Shown: positions 26,572-34,685 of the stretch, piece after piece
Numbering within the stretch: the first letter of the stretch is position 1
How the letters are laid out: each line of letters starts with the position of its first letter
DNA from: Streptomyces davaonensis JCM 4913
GTDB taxonomy: Bacteria > Actinomycetota > Actinomycetes > Streptomycetales > Streptomycetaceae
NCBI RefSeq assembly: GCF_000349325.1
Contig: NC_020504.1
Coordinates: 434,001 to 498,000 of the forward strand
DNA length: 64,000 nt
Direction of reading: 5' to 3'
The notes under the pieces: generated by a model
The model's input: only the letters and a program-made list of their open reading frames with translations
Databases searched by the model: none
Told to the model about the DNA's origin: nothing
Program-made: the position numbers and the translations under genes

Positions 26572-28089
26572 GTTGGGGCGCCGAGGCTTGATCAAATAAG
26601 CAGAGAGCGCTCCTGACCTGCAACGATGGGACTTGTCTAGGGTCCTGTTGGCTGCACGGAAAGGAGCACTCTCCAGGTGAAGAAGCGTATCGGGTCGTAC
26701 CCGCGTGTCCGCGTTGAGGGCGGCGGCCGGACGGTGGTCTCGCAGGCCGGGGGCGTGCTGCTGGTCGAGACCGTACGCAAGGTCGGCTTGGACACCGCGA
26801 TATCAGCGGCGCTGACGCCGTGGCGGAAGCCTCGGGCGGTGCACGATCCGGGCAAGATCCTGCTGGACGTGGCCCTGGCGGTCGCGCTGGGCGGGGACTG
26901 CCTTGCGGATGTCGCCATGCTGCGGGCCGAGCCGGCCGTGTTCGGTCCGGTGGCCTCCGACCCGACGGTCTCCCGGCTCATCGACACCCTCGCGGCCTCT
27001 GGGAAGAAGGCCCTGCGGGTTATTCGTGCCGCGCGGGCTGAAGTACGCCGACGTGTCTGGCGGTTGGCCGACCGGAAGGCGCCTGATGCGGGCGGGACGG
27101 TGACCGTGGACCTCGACGGGGTGCTGGTGATCGCACACTCGGAGAAGGAGGACGCCGCGCCCACGTGGAAGCGAACCTACGGCCACCACCCGCTGATGGG
27201 ATTTGTCGACCACGGACCGGGCGGCACGGGTGAACCGGTCGCGGCCCTGCTCAGACCAGGCAGCGCGGGATCGAACACGGCCACCGACCACATCACCGCC
27301 GCTCAACTGGCCTTGGCCCAGCTGCCGAAGAAGTACCGGCGTGGGCGCCGGACGCTGATCCGGACCGACTCTGCGGGCGGCACCCACGACTTCGTCGCCT
27401 GGCTCGCTCAGCGGGGGCGGTGGCTGTCCTACTCGGTCGGCATGGTGATCACCGAGGCGGTCCACCAGTATGTGCTGAAGGTTCCGGCATCGGCCTGGAC
27501 GGCGGCCGTCGAGGCGGACGGCGAGGTTCGCGACGGTGCCTGGGTCGCTGAACTCACCGGTGGCGTTCTGGACGGCTGGCCCAAGGGCATGCGGCTGATC
27601 GTCAGGAAGGAACGGCCGCACCCCGGGGCCCAGTTGCGGCTCACGGATGCGGACGGCATGCGGCTGACCTGTTTCGCCACCAATACCTTGGGCCGGCCAA
27701 TTGCCGAGCTTGAGCTGCGTCACCGGCTGCGGGCCCGGGCCGAGGACCGCATCCGCGCCGCCCGGGCCACTGGCCTGCGAAACCTGCCCCTGCACCGCAC
27801 GGCCCAGAACCGGATCTGGCTGGAGATCGTGCAGATCGCTCTCGACCTGCTGGCCTGGATGCCGATGCTCGCCCTGACCGGCAAGGCCAGGCTCTGGGAG
27901 CCCCGCCGACTACGGTTCCGCCTGTTCACCGCGCCCGGACAGCTCGTGACCACCGGCCGTCGGCGAATCCTCCGCCTGGCCCGGCACTGGTCCTGGACTG
28001 GTCACATCACCGCAGCCCTCGACCGGCTCACGCAACTGCCCGACCCGGGCTGACCAGCGGATTCCCCGTCCCTTTGACAGCGCCCCAAC
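26572..28089. mobile_element. IS1380-family insertion sequence
   Basis: A 10-bp perfect inverted repeat, GTTGGGGCGC (26572-26581) and its complement (28080-28089), flanks one long transposase gene, giving a unit of about 1.5 kb. The true ends may lie a few bases further out. I did not find a target duplication. The transposase frame is intact, so the element may be active. Confidence 0.65.
26677..28053 (+). CDS. IS1380-family transposase
   Basis: 458 residues from GTG 26677 (AAAGGAG about 12 nt upstream). It has the IS1380 layout: DPTVSRLIDTLA near residue 95, the first catalytic Asp in VTVDLDGVLVI, the second in TLIRTDSAGGTHDF, and a C-terminal LRHRLRARAEDRIRAARATGLRNLPL segment containing the Glu (RAEDRI). 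Such DDE enzymes cut and paste the element. No frameshift was found. Confidence 0.85.
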   Translation: MKKRIGSYPRVRVEGGGRTVVSQAGGVLLVETVRKVGLDTAISAALTPWRKPRAVHDPGKILLDVALAVALGGDCLADVAMLRAEPAVFGPVASDPTVSRLIDTLAASGKKALRVIRAARAEVRRRVWRLADRKAPDAGGTVTVDLDGVLVIAHSEKEDAAPTWKRTYGHHPLMGFVDHGPGGTGEPVAALLRPGSAGSNTATDHITAAQLALAQLPKKYRRGRRTLIRTDSAGGTHDFVAWLAQRGRWLSYSVGMVITEAVHQYVLKVPASAWTAAVEADGEVRDGAWVAELTGGVLDGWPKGMRLIVRKERPHPGAQLRLTDADGMRLTCFATNTLGRPIAELELRHRLRARAEDRIRAARATGLRNLPLHRTAQNRIWLEIVQIALDLLAWMPMLALTGKARLWEPRRLRFRLFTAPGQLVTTGRRRILRLARHWSWTGHITAALDRLTQLPDPG

Positions 28090-28221
28090 ACCCGGAGCAG
28101 TGGAATCCGGCGCCATCCCGAGGCGACACTCGGGTCTTCGGCGTCCACAGTCTCACCCCACGGCACGAAAACGGTCCACCCACTCCGTCGGCGGACCGCC
28201 ACGAAACTGCGAGGCTAGTGA

Positions 28222-29692
28222 CAATACCGGTAACTTAGGGGCAATCTGGTTGTTGTTGTGGTGTGCCAAGAGCGGGTCAACTGAAGTCATCTGGTGAGCG
28301 GTTGTCGGATCGGGTCGCGGTCGGGGTGCTGACGCAGGCGTTTCCTCAGTCGCTGGTGGATGAGGTGCTGGCGGAGACGGGCCGCGTGCAGCGGCGGAAC
28401 CGGCTGTTGCCAGCCCGGCTGGTGGTCTACTTCGTGCTGGCGATGTGCCTGTTCTCCGGGCAGAGCTATGAGGAGGTCGCCCGGCTGCTGACCACGGGTT
28501 TGCAGGGTGCGCGGCGTTGGCGTGCATCGTGGGTGGTGCCGAGTACGGCGGCGATCTGGAAAGCCAGGTCCCGGCTGGGGGTGGCGCCGATGCGGCAGTT
28601 GTTCGCGCGGGTGTGCCGTCCGGTTGCGACACCGGGCACTCAGGGCGCCTTCTACCGCGACTGGCGGCTGACCGCGATCGACGGCACCACATTTGACCTG
28701 CCCGACACGAAGGCGAACGTGGAGGCGTTCGGCCGTCCGCCCCGCTCCGGGCGCGGTGAACAGGACGTCGGCTACCCGCAGTTGCGCATGGTCGGCCTGG
28801 TGGAGTGCGGCACCCACGCCGTCTTCGACGTCGCGCTCGCAGCTCTTCGCACCGGAGAGCAGACCCTGGCCCGGACGGTCCTGAGATCCCTGCGGCAGGG
28901 CATGCTGCTGCTGGCCGACCGCGGCTTTTACGGCGTGGACCTGTGGCGCGAGGCAGCGGCGACCGGGGCGGACCTGCTGTGGCGGGTACGCAAAGACCTC
29001 GTGCTGCCGGTGGTCGAGCAGTTGCCGGACGGCTCGTATCTCACCGAGATCTTCGACCGCAGCGACATCCACCACACCCGTCGCGGGGTGCCGGTACGCG
29101 CGGTGGAATACACCATTGCCGGACATGAGGGCGTCTACCGGCTCATCACCACGATCCTCGACCCGGACAAGGCCCCGGCCGCCGAACTGGCCGCCCTCTA
29201 CGCCCAGCGATGGGAGTTCGAGTCCACCCTCGACGAGATCAAGACCCACCTCGGCGGGTCGCACCTGGTACTGCGTTCGCAGCATCCTGACGGAGCTGAG
29301 CAGGAACTTTACGGCTTCCTGCTTGTCCACCACGCCATCCGGCACCTGATGCACCAGGCTGCACGACAAGTCGACCAGGACCCCGACCGGATCTCCTTCA
29401 CCCGCTCACTGCGCGTCGTGCGCCGCCAGGTCACCGACCAGGCGGCCTTTTCCCCCCGGCCGGCTCGCCCGCGCCATCAAGGCCACCCACGCTGAACTCC
29501 TCGAACGCCTCCTGCCACGGCGCCGCCGCCGGGCCAACCCCCGCGTCATCAAACGCAAAGTCGCCAGCTGGCCGCTCAAACGCGTTGCCCACCGAGTCGC
29601 AGACCGCCCACGTGTTCCGGCCGTCACCATCGTTGGCGCCACCAAACCCAAACGGGTCAAGCGGACACCAAAGCCCTAAGTTACCGGTATTG
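28222..29692. mobile_element. IS4-family insertion sequence with 10-bp target duplication
   Basis: Nearly perfect terminal inverted repeats (CAATACCGGTAACTTAGGG at 28222-28240 and its complement at 29674-29692) bound a 1,471-bp element. Both sides carry AGGCTAGTGA (28212-28221 and 29693-29702), the 10-bp duplication expected of this family. The insertion split an IS5-type transposase start and is therefore younger than that relic. Confidence 0.85.
28263..29679 (+). pseudogene. IS4-family transposase with one frameshift
   Basis: From GTG 28263 the frame gives a full IS4 catalytic core: AIDGTTFDLPDT, LLADRGFYG and the Y-x-x-R-W-x-x-E segment (LYAQRWEFESTLDEIKTHL). At the run TTTTCCCCCC (around 29,448) one extra T shifts the frame and it ends at 29,495. 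Removing one T restores FPPGRLARAIKATHAELLERL and continues to a natural stop at 29,677-29,679. All catalytic residues precede the shift, so the shortened enzyme might still work, or slippage at the run may restore the tail. Confidence 0.8.
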
Positions 29693-29698
29693 AGGCTA

Positions 29699-29775
29699 GT
29701 GATCACTGATGCGATGTGGGACCGAATCGAGCCGTTGATGCCGGCCAATCCGGTCCGTGGCCGACGGTGGGCCGA
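29699..29775 (+). pseudogene. IS5-family transposase N-terminal relic
   Basis: GTG 29699 opens VITDAMWDRIEPLMPANPV, the usual start of streptomycete IS5-type transposases. Similarity ends after about 26 codons. The start codon lies inside the IS4 target duplication. From there to 29,976 I see no gene. Confidence 0.6.
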
Positions 29776-29976
29776 CCCAGCGGGCCCAGCCCGGTCGACC
29801 GCGCACGTCCGGGCAGTAAGCACCCCTCATGGCGGATTCTCGGGCGGCCGACAGCCCTCAGCCAACGACGCGAGGTCGCCCTGTGGTCCAAATCCATGGC
29901 GGTGGGGTAGGCGACCACGTTTCCGCACCTCATGACCGAGATCGTCACGATGCGGGACTAGGGCCAAAGCCGACTT

Positions 29977-31101
29977 TCAAAATACGGCCTCATGGTTCGA
30001 CGCTACGTGTTCCTGCAGATCTCCGAGCGCATCCAGCAAGTCGCCGTTCACCTGCTCGGCATAGGGCTTGGTCAGTTGAGTGAGCGGTTCCTTCAAGAAA
30101 CCGCACAAGGCTGCTTGGCGCCTCTCGAGCGCCCGCGCGGTCCCGAACACCCCGGTTTCCGCCGCCGCCGACCAGAAGTTGAACAGGCCATACCAAACGA
30201 AGCAGGCTTGCAGGAAAGGCCTGACCGGCAGTCGGCGACCGGTCCACGGGCTGGGAACCATCGGTTGCATGCTGTACAAGGAGTCGTCGAGCACCCAACT
30301 CTCCTGCATTTCATGCATGTACAGAAATCCGTGGATCGACTCATGGACCACACCTTCAGCGACGAGAGCGTGATCCACGGCCGAGAACTGCGGATTCCCC
30401 AGTACCGAGCGTCCGACGTACTGGGCACAGGATCCCGAAGAGAAGACTCGCTCCCGGTCATCCCGGAGGAGTACCAGGGCCTTGGTAAATCTTGCGACGA
30501 ACGCTGACGTCTCGCTGCTCACCGAAGCGATTCCTTCGATAGCTGCCGACAATTTCGCCAGCGTTTCCTCCCTCTCCCGCCCTGCCAACGGAGCTCTTCC
30601 CTCGGGCTGGGTGAAGCGGATCCCCTGGACATCGATGCCAAGGGCATAAGGACTGTCGAGATCGAGAGCTGCCACGCCTTCGATGGAGGGCCCCTCGACG
30701 ACCTGGCCGCCGGGAAGGATCAGGGTGTCCCCCAGAGCCGTCCAGAGCGGCTCCACGACGGGCTGTGCGGCGCTGCCCTCTCGCGCCATCTCTGCGTGCA
30801 CGGATCGAATGAGGAATTCGGCTGCCGCCGAGGCATCGCGCGCGGGGTCGGGCCACATCAGCAGTCGCGTCGTCTCAGGTGCCAGCAACAGCCTGGTGAG
30901 CGACTCCTCGCTCATTCCGGTCAGCTTGGCGACGATTTCCGCTTCGACATCGGGGCGGGTGGACCTTACCTCGGTGAAGAACTGCCCCAGATGCCGCCCC
31001 ACCAAATCGGAGTAGCCGCGATGGATCTCCTCGCACACTTCACTTGTGCCATACCAGCCAAGTGCCTGATGAAGTCTCTTGAGGGGTGACAAGTCCTTCA
31101 C
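29977..31101 (-). CDS. HEXXH-motif putative peptide-modification protein
   Basis: 374 residues from ATG 31101, overlapping the radical SAM stop (ATGA). Its hallmark is HESIH at residues 253-257 (within VVHESIHGFLYMHE), with a further His six residues later, suggesting a metal site. The remainder is mostly helical and soluble. HEXXH proteins of this kind recur beside radical SAM/SPASM enzymes in actinobacterial RiPP clusters and are annotated as putative peptide-modifying enzymes. The chemistry here (oxidation, hydroxylation or proteolysis) is not determined by sequence. It is the last gene of the operon, followed by mobile-element debris. Confidence 0.75.
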   Translation of the reverse strand: MKDLSPLKRLHQALGWYGTSEVCEEIHRGYSDLVGRHLGQFFTEVRSTRPDVEAEIVAKLTGMSEESLTRLLLAPETTRLLMWPDPARDASAAAEFLIRSVHAEMAREGSAAQPVVEPLWTALGDTLILPGGQVVEGPSIEGVAALDLDSPYALGIDVQGIRFTQPEGRAPLAGREREETLAKLSAAIEGIASVSSETSAFVARFTKALVLLRDDRERVFSSGSCAQYVGRSVLGNPQFSAVDHALVAEGVVHESIHGFLYMHEMQESWVLDDSLYSMQPMVPSPWTGRRLPVRPFLQACFVWYGLFNFWSAAAETGVFGTARALERRQAALCGFLKEPLTQLTKPYAEQVNGDLLDALGDLQEHVASNHEAVF

Positions 31102-32402
31102 CCCGAGATCGATTGTGCGACGGCATCGTTTGATCGAGAAGCGACGGCGTGAAAAGAAACTTCCTTCTGCACGGTGCCGACGATGTGTTCGATCACCGCG
31201 AGCAGGGATTCACAGTGCACGCTCGGGTTGGAGAACGCGTCCTTCTTCGACCATCGGTGCGGCATCTCGCCGCCACCACACAGCCCGTAGACAGGGCATC
31301 GCAGACAATCGTCCGGCAGAAGTTCCTGGTTCTTCAGCCCCATGCGATAGAGCTCTGTCTCCCGCAGCCTCTCGATCGGGTGCCTGCGGACATCAAGACC
31401 CGTGAGCGTCATGCCGTCACCGCAGATCCGAAGCATGTCCAGCGGTTCCAGGCTGCCATCGGTCTCCACGACCACATCGGTCACCGGCTGGGCACCCAAA
31501 GCGCTGATCTGCGATTCACCACCCAGGATCAGCTGAAGCAGGGATTCGAACCACCTGATCCGCATGCCTGGATCCGCATGACCGTACCACTCGTCGAACA
31601 GATCGATATAGTATCTGCCGAGAAGGTCGGCGTTCCAGGGCGGCCCTTCCTCATGGTGGTAGTCCGGCCAGAGGAAATCCATATTCCGGACACCGATATC
31701 GGCCAAGTGACGGAACACCTCCGTCCCAGGGAATCGCGGGTCGGCCACGACCAGGATTCCCCAGGGAGGCGATTCGGCCCCTTGAGCCACCAGAAGGTCG
31801 ATCGCCTTGCGGACGCGGCTGTAGCTTCCCTTTCCCTGATGGTTCACTCGGTGGCGATCGTTCCAGACGGCTGGCCCATCGAGGCTCACTCCGACCTGGA
31901 CTCCATGGCTCGCGAACAGCGAGAGCCAGTCCGCATCCATGAGAACGCCGTTGGTCTGCAGGGTGAAGGAGAGCCGCACATCTGTCGGCGCCATTCTCCT
32001 GACATCGTCCAGAAATCGCGTCATCCAGGGTTTGCCGACCAGAAGCGGCTCGCCTCCGTGAAGTGCGACTACCGCTTCGGTGATGCCATTCCGGGACGCA
32101 TACTCGGTGATTTCCCGAATGGCGGCTCGGGCGACATCCAAGGACATGGCCCGGGGGCGGGTCAAATGGGTTGTATCACCCTTGTTGTAGATGTAGCAAT
32201 AGGTGCAGTCCAGGTTGCATCTCGAGGAGATCTTGAGGATGCAAGAAACAGGAAGAGCGATTCCTGTAGATCGCCGTTCAGGAAGCGAATCCTCTTCACC
32301 GGAGGAATGTCGAAACGTGCGATCTCGCATACGAGATGAAATCAAGAACAAACCCCTTGCTGATTCTACTTCAGGTTCCGGACCGACGGATCCCGCGACC
32401 AC
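31098..32402 (-). CDS. radical SAM/SPASM peptide maturase
   Basis: Up to 434 residues; the GTG at 32402 lies 20 nt after the precursor stop but has a weak Shine-Dalgarno, and Met25 is an alternative start. The cluster-binding C-x3-C-x2-C is Cys62, Cys66 and Cys69 in RCNLDCTYCYIYNKGD. The C-terminal SPASM domain has Cys366, Cys369, Cys375 and Cys397 among others (CLRCPVYGLCGGGEMPHRW) for auxiliary iron-sulfur clusters. CYIYNKGD with SPASM is characteristic of RiPP maturases that join an aromatic ring to a nearby side chain. It is expected to modify the peptide encoded just upstream. Confidence 0.85.
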   Translation of the reverse strand: MVAGSVGPEPEVESARGLFLISSRMRDRTFRHSSGEEDSLPERRSTGIALPVSCILKISSRCNLDCTYCYIYNKGDTTHLTRPRAMSLDVARAAIREITEYASRNGITEAVVALHGGEPLLVGKPWMTRFLDDVRRMAPTDVRLSFTLQTNGVLMDADWLSLFASHGVQVGVSLDGPAVWNDRHRVNHQGKGSYSRVRKAIDLLVAQGAESPPWGILVVADPRFPGTEVFRHLADIGVRNMDFLWPDYHHEEGPPWNADLLGRYYIDLFDEWYGHADPGMRIRWFESLLQLILGGESQISALGAQPVTDVVVETDGSLEPLDMLRICGDGMTLTGLDVRRHPIERLRETELYRMGLKNQELLPDDCLRCPVYGLCGGGEMPHRWSKKDAFSNPSVHCESLLAVIEHIVGTVQKEVSFHAVASRSNDAVAQSISG

Positions 32403-32421
32403 CGAGCGGCGGCGCGGTTTC

Positions 32422-32625
32422 CTACATGTCCGGAATTTCGTTCCAGCTCCTACTGAAAGTGAGGCGGTTGTACCCGACGGTCACAGGCGGGTGCCCGCCT
32501 TCGGTGACCTCAAGCGCCGCGCGAAGGATGGGATTGAGGTTCCCGACGGCGTCCCTGAGAGCGCCGAGATCCTTGATGGGGACTCGCACCTCTGCCTGCT
32601 GGGGCTTTTGCGCGCCATTTTCCAT
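32422..32625 (-). CDS. candidate RiPP precursor with YNR/FSR/WNE tripeptides
   Basis: 67 residues from ATG 32625, which has CGGGAG 7 nt upstream; a longer GTG start at 32751 (109 residues) has no good ribosome site. Residues 1-50 would be leader, with an amphipathic stretch (IKDLGALRDAVGNLNPIL). The C-terminus contains three aromatic-X-X tripeptides in a row: Tyr52-Asn-Arg54, Phe57-Ser-Arg59 and Trp61-Asn-Glu63, then IPDM. Aromatic-X-X units are where triceptide-forming radical SAM enzymes build three-residue cyclophanes. There is no Gly-Gly site and no FxSxx C-terminus. It is first in an operon with the maturase and the HEXXH gene. Confidence 0.6.
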   Translation of the reverse strand: MENGAQKPQQAEVRVPIKDLGALRDAVGNLNPILRAALEVTEGGHPPVTVGYNRLTFSRSWNEIPDM

Positions 32626-32956
32626 GATGAACTCCCGAATTCCGAGGTTGAGCGAATCGATGAGACTCGCGAGTGGTTCCGACGCTAGCCAGCCTGCGGT
32701 TTCATGGCCATCAGGACATGCAGGAGTTGCTCCAACGGTGGTTTCGTCCACCCGAGCAGCCGTATCGACATCGACGGGACGCAGGGCCTGACACGCTTCC
32801 TGTCGATGGGCTGACAGCGGTCTGGACCCTTAAACTCATGGACAAGCACCTCTGCGCGGCGTCGACGCGCTGTTGTTGGGTCGGCTTGGGGCCCTGGTCG
32901 GGGTGATAGACCAGTTCAGGCCCGGAGCTTGCATTCCATACCGGGCCCTAACCAAC

Positions 32957-33349
32957 GTGAAGGGGTTTCAGGTGTCCAACACGGTTGATGTCGACTTCGA
33001 CGGCGTGTACCAGGGCGTATCCATCAGGGCGATGGTTGGCTCGCCGCGTCTCCAGCGGGTGACGTTGCTCGAGGAAGGGTCCCCCCACCCCATCCAGTGG
33101 GTGGGATCGGGAGAGGGCGGCCTACAGATCGGCGGGGTCCAACTGTCGGGCGAAAAGAAGGTCAGTGTCACCGTGGAATCCAGCAATGACAACGGCGAGA
33201 CCTTCAAGCCGAGCTCCCTCGGCCGCAGTACATGGCGGACGCTGTCGCTCCCGTCCTTCGTGGTGACCACCGTCAAGGCCGAGGACGACGGCGACAGCGA
33301 CAGCGACTTCGACGACGCCGTCGTCTACTTCAGCTGGCTTTCCAAGTAG
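32957..33349 (+). CDS. LecB-like calcium-dependent lectin
   Basis: About 130 residues from GTG 32957; the start is uncertain because no strong ribosome site is present and the frame is open further upstream. The C-terminal half matches the fold of LecB/PA-IIL lectins: VSVTVESSNDNGETF, then a beta strand, and the calcium loop EDDGDSDSDFDDAVVYFSW. The Asp-rich D-x-D-x-D-x-x-D-A-V-V pattern is the family's two-calcium sugar site. There is no signal peptide, as in LecB itself. It is divergent from the RiPP operon. The known family binds fucose or mannose; the specificity here cannot be told. Confidence 0.7.
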   Translation: MKGFQVSNTVDVDFDGVYQGVSIRAMVGSPRLQRVTLLEEGSPHPIQWVGSGEGGLQIGGVQLSGEKKVSVTVESSNDNGETFKPSSLGRSTWRTLSLPSFVVTTVKAEDDGDSDSDFDDAVVYFSWLSK

Positions 33350-33821
33350 GCACGAGGCTGCCGCCGACCTTCTTGGGTGACGTGACGACGGATCGGCAAG
33401 GACCGGGTCATAGGATCGAGTGAATCGCCGACGGCCTGTCAACCCTTTCAGGGATCTCCGTGCCAGCCGGGCATCCCGGAGAGACGTCAGGAGACCGGCG
33501 GACCGGTCTTGAGTTTGATGTCCGGTCGGGCCGGGAAAGGCCAGTGGTCCCGCCCGGCCTGCTCCACGGCAGAGGCGATGACGGCATCGACGAACGAAGA
33601 GAGAGACACCGGGGCAGCTCAACGCCCGGGTTGCGCTGGAGGCCGACGCCGCAGTTGCGCAAGCGATCCAGAAACTCGTTGTTCACGTGGGCGGGGACCT
33701 TTTGAGCACGCTCCGACAGGTGAACGTCCGATGGAACCGCAGCGGACGGGGCCCGTGAACCCTTCCGCTCCGACCGCCACCCGTCTTGACGGTCCGTCAG
33801 CGAGGCTGCGGGAGGTGCGGC
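33350..33821. other. 472-bp gap without a supported gene
   Basis: It lies between the lectin gene and the convergent 250-residue gene. A minus-strand frame begins NNEFLDRLRNCGVGLQRNPG near 33,680 and looks partly protein-like, but its codon bias fades and no homology is recognisable. I see no clear terminator or repeat. Confidence 0.35.
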
Positions 33822-34574
33822 TCAGGAGCAGGAGCGAGTTGCATCGTCCCAGGCGTCGGGGCTGCGGTAGTGATTGCTGTGTCCCGCAGCGAGCACGTGG
33901 CGCAGTTCCGCGAGGTGCTGCGTAGTCGTGGGGAGATCCAACTGGTCGAGGAGGGCCAGTGCGCCAGCCGGCTCCAGGTCGCCGTAGACGTCGTGGAAGC
34001 TTGCCAAGAGGCCCTTGAAGAGGGCCGGATGCAGGGCGGGGAGCCGCAGGGCGGTGCGGTACGTCGGCTCCTTCACAGGCCAGCGCACCGGGCCCGAGCA
34101 CTCCAGAACCCGATTGGCCCGGCGGAGCGCGGGTTCCGATCGATTGTTCACCACGTGGTCGATGTCGTTACCGAGTACCTCGGCGAAGGCCGACGCGGAA
34201 GTGGTGTGGTCCTCGAACCAGTCCACCCACAGCGAGTAGGTGACGGCCTCGACGTCCCTGTCGGCTTCCAACCGCTGACGGTAGCCGTCCCACAGCACGT
34301 CGGCCGGCAGGGGCCCCTCCGCGCTCTCGTCCGCGAACCGAATCTCGCACGTGACCCAGTAATCGTCGAGGAGGTCCAGCAGCCCGAAGGCCAACCGGAC
34401 CTGATCGGCCACATCCAGATCTTCGGCGAACACATCGCCGGCCCAGGAGTGTGCCACTTCGTTGGCTGTGAGCACCTCACCGGGCTTCTCGTCGCTCACC
34501 CACCCCTCGCGCACCTGACTGACGCCCTGCTCAGCCAGCCAACGCCGCGCCGCCTCGACGGCTTGCATCTCCAT
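33822..34574 (-). CDS. conserved-type soluble protein of unknown function (250 aa)
   Basis: Starts at ATG 34574 (MEMQAVEAARRWLAEQG). Acidic and helical, rich in Trp and Asp (DLLDDYWVTCEIRF, SLWVDWFEDH), without signal peptide or membrane helices. Clean high-GC codon usage supports a real gene. No catalytic motif is visible and I cannot name the family. It stands alone between the lectin and an IS256 element. Confidence 0.6.
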   Translation of the reverse strand: MEMQAVEAARRWLAEQGVSQVREGWVSDEKPGEVLTANEVAHSWAGDVFAEDLDVADQVRLAFGLLDLLDDYWVTCEIRFADESAEGPLPADVLWDGYRQRLEADRDVEAVTYSLWVDWFEDHTTSASAFAEVLGNDIDHVVNNRSEPALRRANRVLECSGPVRWPVKEPTYRTALRLPALHPALFKGLLASFHDVYGDLEPAGALALLDQLDLPTTTQHLAELRHVLAAGHSNHYRSPDAWDDATRSCS

Positions 34575-34685
34575 CAGAGAAGTATGACAAGCCTCGCAAG
34601 ATCACAACGAGACGGCCGAGCCAACGCGGAAGGCGACCCGTCAGTTGATGACTCACAGGTCAGTCGGCTGATGCAGTCGGATCGC

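Noticed and set aside
32422..32751. Longer precursor reading (109 residues from GTG 32751)
   Set aside because: No ribosome site at the GTG, whereas the internal ATG at 32625 has CGGGAG at good spacing. The longer form cannot be excluded entirely.
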